Assembly (NCBI RefSeq): GCF_006494375.1
Contig: NZ_VHIZ01000037.1
Coordinates: 124,001-188,000, forward strand
Reading direction: 5' to 3'
Origin: Pantoea anthophila
Lineage (GTDB): Bacteria; Pseudomonadota; Gammaproteobacteria; Enterobacterales; Enterobacteriaceae
DNA length: 64,000 nucleotides
The notes below the pieces were generated by a model. That model was not told where the DNA came from. It did not search any database and saw only the letters and a list, made by a program, of their open reading frames with translations. A program made the translations under genes and the position numbers. Shown here in pieces: positions 53,061 through 61,689 of the stretch. Within the stretch, counting starts at the first letter, position 1; each line of letters begins with the position of its first letter.

Positions 53061-53882
53061 ATGAGCACGTTTAAAGCAACCGACGGCACGCAAATCTATT
53101 TCAAGGACTGGGGCACCGGCAAGCCTGTTTTATTCAGTCACGGCTGGCCGCTGGACGCGGATATGTGGGATAGCCAGATGAACTTCCTGGCCGGGCGCGG
53201 TTATCGCGTGATTGCCTTTGACCGCCGCGGTTTTGGTCGCTCCGATCAACCCTGGAACGGCAATAATTACGACACCTTTGCCTCAGATATCAACGATCTC
53301 ATCACCCATCTGGATCTGCAGCAGGTGACGCTGGTCGGTTTTTCTATGGGTGGCGGCGACGTGACGCGCTACATCGGCCAGTATGGCAGCGATCGCGTGG
53401 CGGCGCTGGTGCTGCTGGGTGCCGTCACACCTATCTTCGGTAAAACGGCAGACTATCCGCAGGGTGTGGATATGTCGGTCTTTGAAGGTATCCGCGACGG
53501 CCTGCTTAAGGATCGCGCCCAGTTTATTAAAGAGTTTGCCACCCCCTTCTATGGCACCAATGCCGGGCAGACCGTTTCCGAGGGCGTTCTGACGCAGACG
53601 CTGAACATTGCCCTGCTGGCCTCGCTGAAAAGCACCGTGGATTGCGTGACGGCTTTTGCCGAAACCGATTTCCGTGCAGACGTGGCGAAGGTGAAGGTGC
53701 CGACGCTGGTGATTCATGGCAGCAACGATCAGGTCGTTCCGTTTGAGTCTACCGGTAAAGTGGCGGCGGAGATGATTGAGGGGGCGGAACTGAAGGTTTA
53801 TGACAATGCGCCACACGGTTTTGCGGTGACGCATCAGGATCAGCTGAATCAGGATCTGCTGGCCTTCCTGAACGCACTCTGA
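53061..53882 (+). CDS. Alpha/beta hydrolase (non-heme chloroperoxidase-like)
   Basis: 273 residues. Nucleophile Ser95 in LVGFSMGGGD; the oxyanion SHGWPLDADMW and FDRRGFGRSDQPW motifs are classic for cofactor-free haloperoxidase/aryl esterases; acid Asp in HGSNDQVVPF and base His in DNAPHGFAV. Probably an esterase or perhydrolase. It follows the MFS exporter after 50 bp and ends in a terminator, closing the operon. Confidence 0.92.
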   Translation: MSTFKATDGTQIYFKDWGTGKPVLFSHGWPLDADMWDSQMNFLAGRGYRVIAFDRRGFGRSDQPWNGNNYDTFASDINDLITHLDLQQVTLVGFSMGGGDVTRYIGQYGSDRVAALVLLGAVTPIFGKTADYPQGVDMSVFEGIRDGLLKDRAQFIKEFATPFYGTNAGQTVSEGVLTQTLNIALLASLKSTVDCVTAFAETDFRADVAKVKVPTLVIHGSNDQVVPFESTGKVAAEMIEGAELKVYDNAPHGFAVTHQDQLNQDLLAFLNAL

Positions 53883-53890
53883 CCCACACA

Positions 53891-53916
53891 GGGCGCAACC
53901 GCAACTGCGCCCTTTT
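53891..53916 (+). terminator. Rho-independent terminator after the chloroperoxidase-like gene
   Basis: GGGCGCA (53891-53897) pairs with TGCGCCC (53906-53912) and is followed by TTTT. It lies 8 bp past the stop codon and closes the amidohydrolase-to-hydrolase operon. Confidence 0.75.
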
Positions 53917-54011
53917 CACCCGCCTGCGCGCCTTGCCAGCGGCAGCCGGTTCATGCCGGATTGTCCCCCGCTGTCGCTTCACCTCCCGTCATTGTGCCGG
54001 AATCCGCATCT

Positions 54012-54992
54012 TTAACCACTGGCCCGCACCACCAGCTCAGCCGGCATCACTACCCGCTGCGGCGGCACATCGGGCTGGGCAATTTTTTGCAGCAGCAGCT
54101 CGCAGGCCCGGCGCCCCATCACGCCTGAAGGCTGTGCCAGGGTCGTTAACGGGGGTGACACCATCTCCGCCAGGTCGCTGCCATCGAACCCCACCACGGC
54201 AATATCCTGCGGGATCCGCAGGCCCGCCTGCTGGATCGCCGCCATCGCCCCTGCCGCCAGCGTGTCAGACACGGCAAACACCGCATCGGGCCGCGTCTCC
54301 CCGGCCAGCAGCGCAAGCATCGCCGCTTTACCGGCGCTGAAACTCAACGCGCTGGCGCAGATGATGGTCTGCCATTCCCGCTGCTCCTCTTCCAGTTGCC
54401 GGAGGTAGCCCTGCTGCCGCAGCCGGGCATATTTGTAGCTCAGATCATGATTGATCAGCGCAATACGCTGGCGTCCCTGGGCGGCCAGATGTCGCACCAC
54501 AGCCTGCGCGGCACGCTGATCGTCAATGCCGACGCAGGAGACCCGCCCCTCATCATCGTGTTCGGCGCACTGCACCCAGGGCGCAGCGCCAATCAGCTGA
54601 CTCAGCTCCGGCAGCTTACTGAAAGCGTCCATGGTGATGATGCCATCCACCATCTTGCCGGAAAGCAGTTGCAGACTGGAACGGGATCGGGCGATATCGG
54701 CCCCCGAATTACAGAGCAGAATGCGATACCCCTGTTGCTCCGCCTGCGCCTCAATGCCTTTCACCACTTCAGCGCAGAAGGGGTTAGAGATATCGGAGAC
54801 CAGCACCAGAATCATCGAGCTGCGGGCGGTGCGCAGCTGTCGCGCCAGCAGATTGGGCTGATAGCGGCTCTCTTCTATCGCCGCCAGCACTTTCTCCCGG
54901 TTGGCCGGTTTAACCCGGTCGCTGTTATTCAGCACTCTGGAAACCGTGGCGACGGACACCCCGGCCATCCGGGCGATTTTCTGAACAGACAT
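54012..54992 (-). CDS. LacI-family repressor
   Basis: 326 residues. HTH at about 2-22 (VQKIARMAGVSVATVSRVLN), hinge with NREKVLAAIEESRYQPNLLAR at 38-58, then a periplasmic-binding-type core. Located downstream of the isomerase gene, 46 bp apart, in the same operon it probably regulates. Two GTAATCGATTAC-type sites upstream of the operon's first gene fit a LacI-family operator. Effector likely a sugar or sugar phosphate. Confidence 0.92.
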   Translation of the reverse strand: MSVQKIARMAGVSVATVSRVLNNSDRVKPANREKVLAAIEESRYQPNLLARQLRTARSSMILVLVSDISNPFCAEVVKGIEAQAEQQGYRILLCNSGADIARSRSSLQLLSGKMVDGIITMDAFSKLPELSQLIGAAPWVQCAEHDDEGRVSCVGIDDQRAAQAVVRHLAAQGRQRIALINHDLSYKYARLRQQGYLRQLEEEQREWQTIICASALSFSAGKAAMLALLAGETRPDAVFAVSDTLAAGAMAAIQQAGLRIPQDIAVVGFDGSDLAEMVSPPLTTLAQPSGVMGRRACELLLQKIAQPDVPPQRVVMPAELVVRASG

Positions 54993-55038
54993 AGCGCTCC
55001 CTGTTTTAATCCTGTGCGGTTCCGGTTATCCGCGCACA

Positions 55039-56103
55039 TCACGCGTCGCGATCCAGCCCCAGTTGCTGACGCACTGACGGGCGGTTTTCACCGGACGCGG
55101 CAAAATCATCAAAGGCGCGATCGGCCACCGGAATAATATGACGCTGGATAAACGCCGCACCTTCCCGCGCGCCCGTCTCACCCCCCTTCAGGCAACACTC
55201 CCACTCCAGTACCGCCCAGCCGTCATAGTCATACTGCGCCAGCTTACTGAAGATGCCGCCGAAGTCTATCTGGCCGTCGCCTGGCGAGCGAAAACGCCCG
55301 GCGCGCGTCAGCCAGGGCTGATAGCCGCCATAGACCCCGCTACGCCCGTTAATCTGATACTCCGCGTCCTTGACGTGAAAGGCTTTGATGCGTGAATGGT
55401 AGTGGTCGATGAACTGCAGATAATCGATGTGTTGCAGGTGAAGATGGCTGGGATCGAACAGGATATTGCAGCGGGGATGATGATTGACCTCAGCCAGAAA
55501 ACGTTCAAACGTGACACCGTCATGCAGATCTTCGCCGGGATGGATCTCATAACAGAGATCAACACCGTGCTGGTCAAAAACGTCCAGCAGCGGCAACCAG
55601 CGGCGCGCCAGTTCGGCAAAGGCTTCTGCAAACAGCGCGGCATTGTGGGGCGGCCAGGGATAGAACCAGGGCCAGGCAAGCGAGCCGGAGAAGGTGGCGT
55701 GAGCGCGCAGGCCGAGCCTTTCCGACGCGGCTGCGGCACGTCTGAGTGTGGTCATCGCCCACTCCGTGCGCCTGGCAGGATCGCCACGCAGCGTTGCCGG
55801 TGCAAAATTATCGAAGGCGCTATCGAAGACGGGATTGACGGCAATCAGCTGCCCTTCGAGATGCGTCGACAGTTCGCTGATTTCGAGGCCAGAATCGGCC
55901 AGCACCCCCCGCACATCATCGCAGTAAGTCTGGCTCACCGCCGCCTGTTCGAGGTCAAAAATGGCGGGCTGATGGCAGGGGATCTGCAGCGCCCGGTATC
56001 CCAGTCCCGCCGCCCATTCCGCCAGTCCGGCCAGCGAGTTGAACGGAGGCTGAGAGGTAATGAACTGTGACAGGAAGAGTCCCGGCCCTTTAACTGTTTT
56101 CAT
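55039..56103 (-). CDS. Sugar phosphate isomerase/epimerase (xylose-isomerase-like TIM barrel)
   Basis: 354 residues. Metal-binding residues of the AP endonuclease 2 family are visible: Glu in CYEIHPGEDLHDG, Asp/His in LFDPSHLHLQHID, His in KAFHVKDAE, Glu in AVLEWEC. Family members isomerise or epimerise ketoses and inositols, or act as 3-dehydro-sugar hydratases; the substrate is unknown. In an operon between the MFS transporter and the LacI repressor. Confidence 0.9.
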   Translation of the reverse strand: MKTVKGPGLFLSQFITSQPPFNSLAGLAEWAAGLGYRALQIPCHQPAIFDLEQAAVSQTYCDDVRGVLADSGLEISELSTHLEGQLIAVNPVFDSAFDNFAPATLRGDPARRTEWAMTTLRRAAAASERLGLRAHATFSGSLAWPWFYPWPPHNAALFAEAFAELARRWLPLLDVFDQHGVDLCYEIHPGEDLHDGVTFERFLAEVNHHPRCNILFDPSHLHLQHIDYLQFIDHYHSRIKAFHVKDAEYQINGRSGVYGGYQPWLTRAGRFRSPGDGQIDFGGIFSKLAQYDYDGWAVLEWECCLKGGETGAREGAAFIQRHIIPVADRAFDDFAASGENRPSVRQQLGLDRDA

Positions 56104-56129
56104 CTGTCGCTCCTGCGCGCCGCCAGCGC

Positions 56130-57359
56130 TTATTCACGGTATCGGAATGAGAAGAAGAAGATAATCGCGATCAGCGCGGCGGCGCCCGCCGGGATCCACC
56201 AGAACAGCGCCCAGTTCTGCGCACTCACCTGACCCGCAACCAGATGGTTGTAGAGCGCGCCGGAGATTTGCGAACCCAGCAGCATGCCGATGCCATAGGT
56301 GAACATCACCACCATGCTCTGTGCCTGTCCCTTGACCTTTTCACCGGCGATGCGATCGGTGTAGATAAAACCCACCACAAAAAAGAAGTCGTAGCAGACG
56401 CCATGCAGCAGAATGCCGAGGTAGATCAGGGTGCGCGTCTCATCACTCATGCCCAGTGCAAACAGGGCATAACGCACAAACCACGCTGACATGCCAATCA
56501 GCAGCATCGCCTTCACGCCAAGGCGGCGAAACAGCAGCGGGATGATCAGCATGAAGAGAATTTCAGACATCTGGCCCAGTGACATCAGTGTGCTGACGTT
56601 GCGGACACCGGCATCCGCCAGCCAGGAGGCGGTGAAGGCGTAGTAGGTGCCCAGCGGAATCGAGATCAGGGTGGCGCACAGCGCGAAGACAAAGAAATGA
56701 CGCTGTTTAAGCAGGGCAAAGGCATCCGCGCAGAAGAGATCGCGGACTTTCAACGGCAGACCTTTAGCCGGCGCTGGCGTGTGCGGCAGCGTCAGGCTGT
56801 AAAGAGCGAGCAACACGGAACAGAGTGCGGCCAGCTGGAACACGGCCACACTGTCGGCAATCGCGGCGACGCCAATAAAGATCCCCGCCGCAATCCAGCC
56901 GATAGTGCCGAAAACCCTGACGATGGGAAAACTCTTCTCACTGCTGGCGAGGCTGTGAAAAGCGATGTTGTTTGCGAGCGCCAGCGTCGGCATAAAGCAG
57001 AGCGTGTAGCCAAATAACAGCGCGATCAGCAGCGCCCCGTTCTCTGCCATAAGTGCCTGTGGCACAAACCAGAGAATCATCGCACCGGCCAGATTCATCA
57101 CCGCCATCACCTTCTGGGAAGGGAAAAAGCGATCCACCAGCATGCCGAGCACAAACGGTGACAGAATCGAGGCGATAGGCCCGGCAGAGAAGGCATCCCC
57201 GATCAGCAACGGCATGTTGTGGCGGGTCATGACCAGGCCCAGCGTCACCGACCAGCTGCCCCAGATAAAGAACTGCATAAACATCATCAGAGAGAGGCGC
57301 GGAACCAGCAGCTTATGCTGCACCCGCTGGCCTGCACTCTCCTGCACCGTTGCAATCAT
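56130..57359 (-). CDS. Nucleoside:H+ symporter-type MFS transporter (NupG/XapB/YegT family)
   Basis: 409 residues, 12 helices. N-terminal LMMFMQFFIWGSWSVTLGLV and the LVDRFFPSQKVMAV loop are typical of the nucleoside:H+ symporter family. First gene of the transporter-isomerase-LacI operon. With a sugar isomerase downstream, the natural substrate could be a nucleoside-like or sugar conjugate rather than a plain nucleoside. Confidence 0.9.
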   Translation of the reverse strand: MIATVQESAGQRVQHKLLVPRLSLMMFMQFFIWGSWSVTLGLVMTRHNMPLLIGDAFSAGPIASILSPFVLGMLVDRFFPSQKVMAVMNLAGAMILWFVPQALMAENGALLIALLFGYTLCFMPTLALANNIAFHSLASSEKSFPIVRVFGTIGWIAAGIFIGVAAIADSVAVFQLAALCSVLLALYSLTLPHTPAPAKGLPLKVRDLFCADAFALLKQRHFFVFALCATLISIPLGTYYAFTASWLADAGVRNVSTLMSLGQMSEILFMLIIPLLFRRLGVKAMLLIGMSAWFVRYALFALGMSDETRTLIYLGILLHGVCYDFFFVVGFIYTDRIAGEKVKGQAQSMVVMFTYGIGMLLGSQISGALYNHLVAGQVSAQNWALFWWIPAGAAALIAIIFFFSFRYRE

Positions 57360-57376
57360 AGGAACCTCACCCGTGA

Positions 57377-57417
57377 GTCATCGATTACCTTGTCTGAGTG
57401 TAAAAGTAATCGATTAC
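57377..57417. promoter_or_regulatory. Pair of LacI-type operators
   Basis: GTAATCGATTAC (57406-57417) is a perfect 12-base palindrome; GTCATCGATTAC (57377-57388) differs from it at one position. Centres are 29 bp apart, just upstream of the transporter ATG. These fit binding by the LacI repressor encoded at the end of the operon. Confidence 0.7.
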
Positions 57418-57501
57418 AAAATGAGCTTCTCTCGCCGGGATCACAAATTATTAACGCTGCGTTATCATTACGCGCTTTACACACGCGCCGGACGCTGCAG
57501 A

Positions 57502-58413
57502 TCATGAGCTGACATTCGCCATCTGCGTTTTGCGGAAACGGTAACGCTCATAGAGCACGGCGTAGAGACCGCCTGTTACCACCAGGATCGCACCGACCAC
57601 GGTGGCCGAGTCCGGCAGGCTGCCCAGCAGCAGATAGCCCACCGCCACCGACCATATCAGGGTGGTGTAGTCAAACGGGGCCAGTAGTGAGGCCTCGGCG
57701 TAGCGCAGACTCAGCGTCATCAGAATCTGGGTGATGCCGCCCAGCAACCCGCAGCCCACCAGCAACGCCAGTTGATTGCCCTGCGGCACCTTCCATCCGG
57801 CAGGCAGCGTAATCAGCGACGTTAATGCAGTGGTGATGGCGAACCAGAAAGCAATAGCGCCCGGTTTCTCTTTGCCGTTAAGAAAGCGGATCTGAACCAG
57901 TGCGCAGGCGGTACAGAAGGCCGCCATTAACGCCAGCAGGATCCCGGCCGACGCGGAGAGCGAGAAGCTGCCCTGCTGCGTCAGCGAGAGATGCCCGGAG
58001 AACATGACCAGAATGCCGGTGAATCCCATAAACACGGCAACCCAGCGGTGATGACGGACTTTTTCACGCAGCAGCAGCGCCGCCAGCAGCACGGTAAACA
58101 GCGGCGCGGCATAGTTGATCGCGGTGGCATCGGTCAGTGAGATATAAAGCAGCGAAAGATAGCTGAAATAGAGCCCACCGGTCCCCGCCAGCCCACGCAC
58201 AACGTGGCCGCGAATGTTACGGGTGCGGATGCCGTCCAGCACGCTGCCCTGGATACGCAGCCAGATGAGCAGCGGCACCAGCGCCAGCAGCGAGCGAAAA
58301 AAGATCACTTCGCCAACCGGTATCGCCCCATCCAGTTGTTTTACACAGGCCAGCATCAGCGTGGAGCTCAGCGCAGCCATGACCTTCATTGCGATGCCAG
58401 CAGAGGCGTTCAT
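57502..58413 (-). CDS. EamA (DMT) family exporter
   Basis: 303 residues with about ten membrane helices in two EamA repeats (GAIPVGEVIFFRSLLALVPL in the first, AEASLLAPFDYTTLIWSV in the second). Such proteins export amino acids or metabolites; RarD/YdcZ-like or SAM-transporter-like similarity is only general. It stands alone on the minus strand. Confidence 0.9.
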   Translation of the reverse strand: MNASAGIAMKVMAALSSTLMLACVKQLDGAIPVGEVIFFRSLLALVPLLIWLRIQGSVLDGIRTRNIRGHVVRGLAGTGGLYFSYLSLLYISLTDATAINYAAPLFTVLLAALLLREKVRHHRWVAVFMGFTGILVMFSGHLSLTQQGSFSLSASAGILLALMAAFCTACALVQIRFLNGKEKPGAIAFWFAITTALTSLITLPAGWKVPQGNQLALLVGCGLLGGITQILMTLSLRYAEASLLAPFDYTTLIWSVAVGYLLLGSLPDSATVVGAILVVTGGLYAVLYERYRFRKTQMANVSS

Positions 58414-58613
58414 AGAGCAGATAACCTTCCGGGTGGTAAACGTCAGCAGGAGAAGTTCTTTGCCTCTATAGTCGCACAGCGATAAACGGCTATCTGCCGC
58501 GATAAGCCTGCTGACGGCATTTTATCTTTTTTTCTCACCGTTTTACGGCATGAAGAGGTCAGCGGCTCATCCGCTGTCAGGAGGGAGTGGCTTAATGGCT
58601 GGCTTCAGAACGC

Positions 58614-58640
58614 AAAAAACCCGCACAGGGCGGGTTTTTT
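58614..58640. terminator. Bidirectional rho-independent terminator
   Basis: AAAAAACCCGC (58614-58624) pairs with GCGGGTTTTTT (58630-58640), loop ACAGG. It ends the minus-strand cold-shock gene, with a T-run also on the plus strand. Confidence 0.9.
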
Positions 58641-58714
58641 CAATCATCAATGCTCGCTTAACTGCTCAGGCTGTTGCCGTCATCGCTATCGTAAGCCGCA
58701 TTGATCATCAGATG

Positions 58715-58927
58715 TTACATCGGGACAACGTTTGCCGCTGATGGGCCTTTAGCGCCGTTTTCAATGGTGAATTCGACCTGCTGACCTTCATCGAGGGTTT
58801 TATAATCGTTGCTCTGAATGGCAGAGAAATGAACGAATACATCTTTGCTGCCATCCTGCGGGGAGATAAAACCAAAACCTTTGCCCGCATCAAACCATTT
58901 TACTAAACCAGTCATTTTATTCGACAT
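58715..58927 (-). CDS. CspA-family cold-shock protein
   Basis: 70 residues. RNA-binding motifs RNP1 KGFGFIS and RNP2 VFVHFS are intact; N-terminus [20 protein letters not shown] is close to CspA/CspG. Start at ATG 58927 with AAGGAAG before it. A long 5' untranslated leader (about 150-200 nt, with AT-rich promoter region near 59130-59160) resembles cold-inducible csp genes. RNA chaperone. Exact paralogue name not assigned. Confidence 0.95.
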   Translation of the reverse strand: MSNKMTGLVKWFDAGKGFGFISPQDGSKDVFVHFSAIQSNDYKTLDEGQQVEFTIENGAKGPSAANVVPM

Positions 58928-59350
58928 CGATACTTCCTTAATAATGAGCCACAAGGTGGCAGAGATGGCCTGTCTTCCAGAAATAAACTTACCAGGATTT
59001 TAGGAGGAGACTCACGAAGAAGGGGTATCTTGAGATATCGCTTGCACTGAGGACTGCTTGACTAAAACTGCTTTGATAAGGTCTGTGTTCCAAACCGATG
59101 ACGCTATTAAGTCATGCCTGACCGACATTAGCAAACATTATTTTAATTTAATTTTAACATCCAGACGGCCAAGCATCTTTACTGATTTGTCTGGCCTTTT
59201 TTATTTCCGGGATTGCGGAAAAGATAACGAACGCTGAATCTTTAAAGCCGCAACCCGGTTCTGAGGCTGGCTGCACCCCGTTTCCCACGGGTTTCAGCCA
59301 GCCCCGCGCAGCGACAACCCCGGCTGCCGCTGCGCCCTGCCCGGCGGCTA
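58928..59350. other. Cold-shock leader and promoter region
   Basis: 423 bp. On the minus strand it holds the csp promoter (AT-rich run at 59134-59160), leader, and a GCCAC/GTGGC hairpin just before the ribosome site. On the plus strand, GGCCA (59167-59171) and TGGCC (59192-59196) are followed by TTTTTT, a possible terminator with no visible gene before it, which could mark an unannotated plus-strand RNA. Confidence 0.5.
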
Positions 59351-60547
59351 TCAGGCCAGTTCAGCCTGCTGGCGGGCGGCATGCCGCGCCGTCATCACAA
59401 AGACCATCAGGCCGCCGACCCCCAGCGCCACGCCAACCCACGCCGTTGACAGCCAGCCATAACCCAGCGACACCGTCAGGCCACCGAGATAGGCGCCCAT
59501 CGCATTGGCGATATTCAGCGCCGAATGGTTCATCGCGGCTGCCAGGGTCTGTGACTCATTGGCAACATCCATCAGGCGGATCTGCAGTGATGGCAGCAGC
59601 ACTGAACAGGTACCGATCAGGAAGGTCGCCAGCAGGCCGGTTGCCACATGCTGGACCAGCACCGGGAAGGCCAGCATCACCAGCACGTTCCAGAGCAGTG
59701 TCCAGCCGATAATGTTCAACACCGGCCCATCCGCCAGACGGCCACCGACCAGATTACCGATGATCATCCCCAGCCCGAACGCCACCATCGCCCACGGGAT
59801 CAGCGAGGGAGAGATACCCGCAATATTGATCAGCGTCGGCGCGATATAGCTGAAGATCGCAAACATGCCGCCAAAACCGACGGCGCCCACCAGCAGAGTC
59901 AGCAGCACCTGCGCGTTTTTCAGCGCACCCAGTTCACGCAGCGGATGAGCCTCTGTATCGCCAGGTGTATAAGGCACATAGCGGCCAATCAGCAGACAGG
60001 TCAGCAGACCAATCGCGCCGACAAAGGTGAAGACCACGTGCCAGCTGAACAGCTGACCTATCCAGGAGCCGAGCGGCACTCCGATCAGGGTGGCCACCGT
60101 CAGTCCCAGCATCAGCGAGGCCAGCGCACGGCCCCGCCGCGCCGGCGACACCAGTGACGCCGCGACCAGAGAGGCCACGCCAAAGTAAGCGCCGTGCGGC
60201 AGGCCGGTCAGAAAACGCGCCACAATCAGGCCGTGGTAACTGTCGGCCATCGCGCTGGCGACGTTGCCGATACTGAACAGTGCCATCAGGATGAGCAGCA
60301 GCGATTTACGCGCCATCCGCGCCGCCAGCACCGCAATAAATGGCGCGCCAACCACCACCCCCAGCGCATAACTGGCGATAGCGTTGCCCGCCTGCGGTTC
60401 GGTGATGGCGAGCGAGCGCGACACGTCCGGCAGCAGGCCCATCATGATGAATTCGCCGGTTCCGATGCCGAAGCCGCCCAGTGCAAGGGCCAGCAATGCC
60501 CAGCGGACAAAACCGGCATCGTCGGTTTTATGATCTTTTCTTAACAA
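59351..60547 (-). CDS. MFS transporter (AraJ/DHA1-like)
   Basis: 398 residues, 12 helices. N-terminus LGGFGIGTGEFIMMGLLPDV and the loop LAARMARKSLLL are typical for AraJ/YdhP-like arabinose/drug efflux proteins. The start is a TTG at 60547 (LRKDHKTDD), as no closer ATG precedes the first helix. Monocistronic. Substrate unknown. Confidence 0.88.
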   Translation of the reverse strand: MLRKDHKTDDAGFVRWALLALALGGFGIGTGEFIMMGLLPDVSRSLAITEPQAGNAIASYALGVVVGAPFIAVLAARMARKSLLLILMALFSIGNVASAMADSYHGLIVARFLTGLPHGAYFGVASLVAASLVSPARRGRALASLMLGLTVATLIGVPLGSWIGQLFSWHVVFTFVGAIGLLTCLLIGRYVPYTPGDTEAHPLRELGALKNAQVLLTLLVGAVGFGGMFAIFSYIAPTLINIAGISPSLIPWAMVAFGLGMIIGNLVGGRLADGPVLNIIGWTLLWNVLVMLAFPVLVQHVATGLLATFLIGTCSVLLPSLQIRLMDVANESQTLAAAMNHSALNIANAMGAYLGGLTVSLGYGWLSTAWVGVALGVGGLMVFVMTARHAARQQAELA

Positions 60548-60625
60548 AATGGATTCCCAATGGCCTGAGCTGAAAAACTGAAGTGAGCCGGAGGAAGGAA
60601 GCAGAGCGTGTTCCGTCCGGATGAA

Positions 60626-60653
60626 GCGGCCAGACTATAAAAAGTCAGGCCGC
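60626..60653. terminator. Hairpin between MFS and ABC-membrane genes
   Basis: GCGGCC and GACT (60626-60636) pair with AGTC and GGCCGC (60643-60653), with an A-A mismatch and ATAAAA loop. It lies 50 bp beyond the minus-strand stop of the ABC membrane gene. No T-run after it. Confidence 0.45.
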
Positions 60654-60703
60654 GCATGGCAACCCATTTTGTGATCTGGCGCACATTCCATCCGCACAGG
60701 CGA

Positions 60704-61597
60704 CTATGGCATGCCGGTATTCACCCGACGGCCGATGTCTTTCAGCTGGGAATACTTCTCCAGCAGCTGAGGGCCATCATCGAGGCTCATGGCAAACATC
60801 CACATATAGGTCATCACCGAATAGATGTGACCCGCGCTGGTGCCACCCCGGCCCGCCATTAACGCGATGGTGCCAGCAAACAGCAGCGCGGCCATGCTGC
60901 CGATGGCCAGATAACCGCAGGCTTCCCGATTAGAGAGACGGATACGCAGGCTGGCTAAAACCCCATAATGACGGCTGAGTGAAGCGGCGTTCGCATGGGT
61001 AACGAAATTCACCTCTTTCTCCAGCCGGTTGTTAAGTCGATTAAACAACGCATCATTTTTGCGGGTAAAGCCTGGCAGAAAACAGGCGAAAAACAGCAGG
61101 ATCGCCAGGCACCCTGCGCCAGTCCAGAACTCAATGGCCAGCAGCATCACCGCCGCCCCGGTCATCGACGCCAGCGAGGTAATCAGCACCGGCAGATGCT
61201 TCTCAAAGAAATCGACAAACTCGCGTGATAACGCCACCCTTGCCGCAATCGTCGACGCGCTCTGATTTTCGCTGCGCTGCGCCACAATCACTGGCACCGC
61301 CAGCTCCGCATAGATGCGGGCAAAGGTGTGGGTGTCGACGCTGCGCCGGGCTGCGCCAATCGCCCACATAGTAAACACCATCGCCGCATAGAGTATCGCC
61401 TGCCAGGTTCTGCCGGAGAGGATGGCATTGATAGCAAAGCCCGCCAGCAGCGGATAAAGCAGATACATGACATTTTCCGCGACCACCAGCAGCAGCGTAA
61501 AGAAGAGCTTGCGGCGATGGCGACGGCCGAGCGCTTTCAGTGTCAGAATAGCGCTGCGGGGAGCCGTAACGGGAAAGATAAGTTTAGAGGAAGACAT
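60704..61597 (-). CDS. ABC transporter membrane domain protein lacking ATPase (ABC_membrane_3)
   Basis: 297 residues, about six membrane helices (LFFTLLLVVAENVMYLLYPL through GYLAIGSMAALLFAGTIALM). It resembles the transmembrane part of an ABC exporter but no nucleotide-binding domain is encoded, nor one next to it. I use ATG 61597 since a longer start at 61639 is a TTG that falls in the TetR operator. Divergent from the TetR gene which probably represses it. Function unknown, perhaps a stand-alone family. Confidence 0.82.
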   Translation of the reverse strand: MSSSKLIFPVTAPRSAILTLKALGRRHRRKLFFTLLLVVAENVMYLLYPLLAGFAINAILSGRTWQAILYAAMVFTMWAIGAARRSVDTHTFARIYAELAVPVIVAQRSENQSASTIAARVALSREFVDFFEKHLPVLITSLASMTGAAVMLLAIEFWTGAGCLAILLFFACFLPGFTRKNDALFNRLNNRLEKEVNFVTHANAASLSRHYGVLASLRIRLSNREACGYLAIGSMAALLFAGTIALMAGRGGTSAGHIYSVMTYMWMFAMSLDDGPQLLEKYSQLKDIGRRVNTGMP

Positions 61598-61623
61598 CGT
61601 TTCTGTTTCTGATAGTGTTATCC

Positions 61624-61674
61624 TTGAGCGGTTGCTCAAGTATGAAAAAGAGTCTATTTGAGCATTTGCTCAAA
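61624..61674. promoter_or_regulatory. Two TetR operators in divergent promoter
   Basis: TTGAGCGGTTGCTCAA (61624-61639) and TTTGAGCATTTGCTCAAA (61657-61674) are both perfect inverted repeats, sharing TTGAGC-N4-GCTCAA, 34 bp apart. They lie between the ABC-membrane gene and the TetR gene. Confidence 0.75.
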
Positions 61675-61689
61675 GTCAATGTGAGAGTC

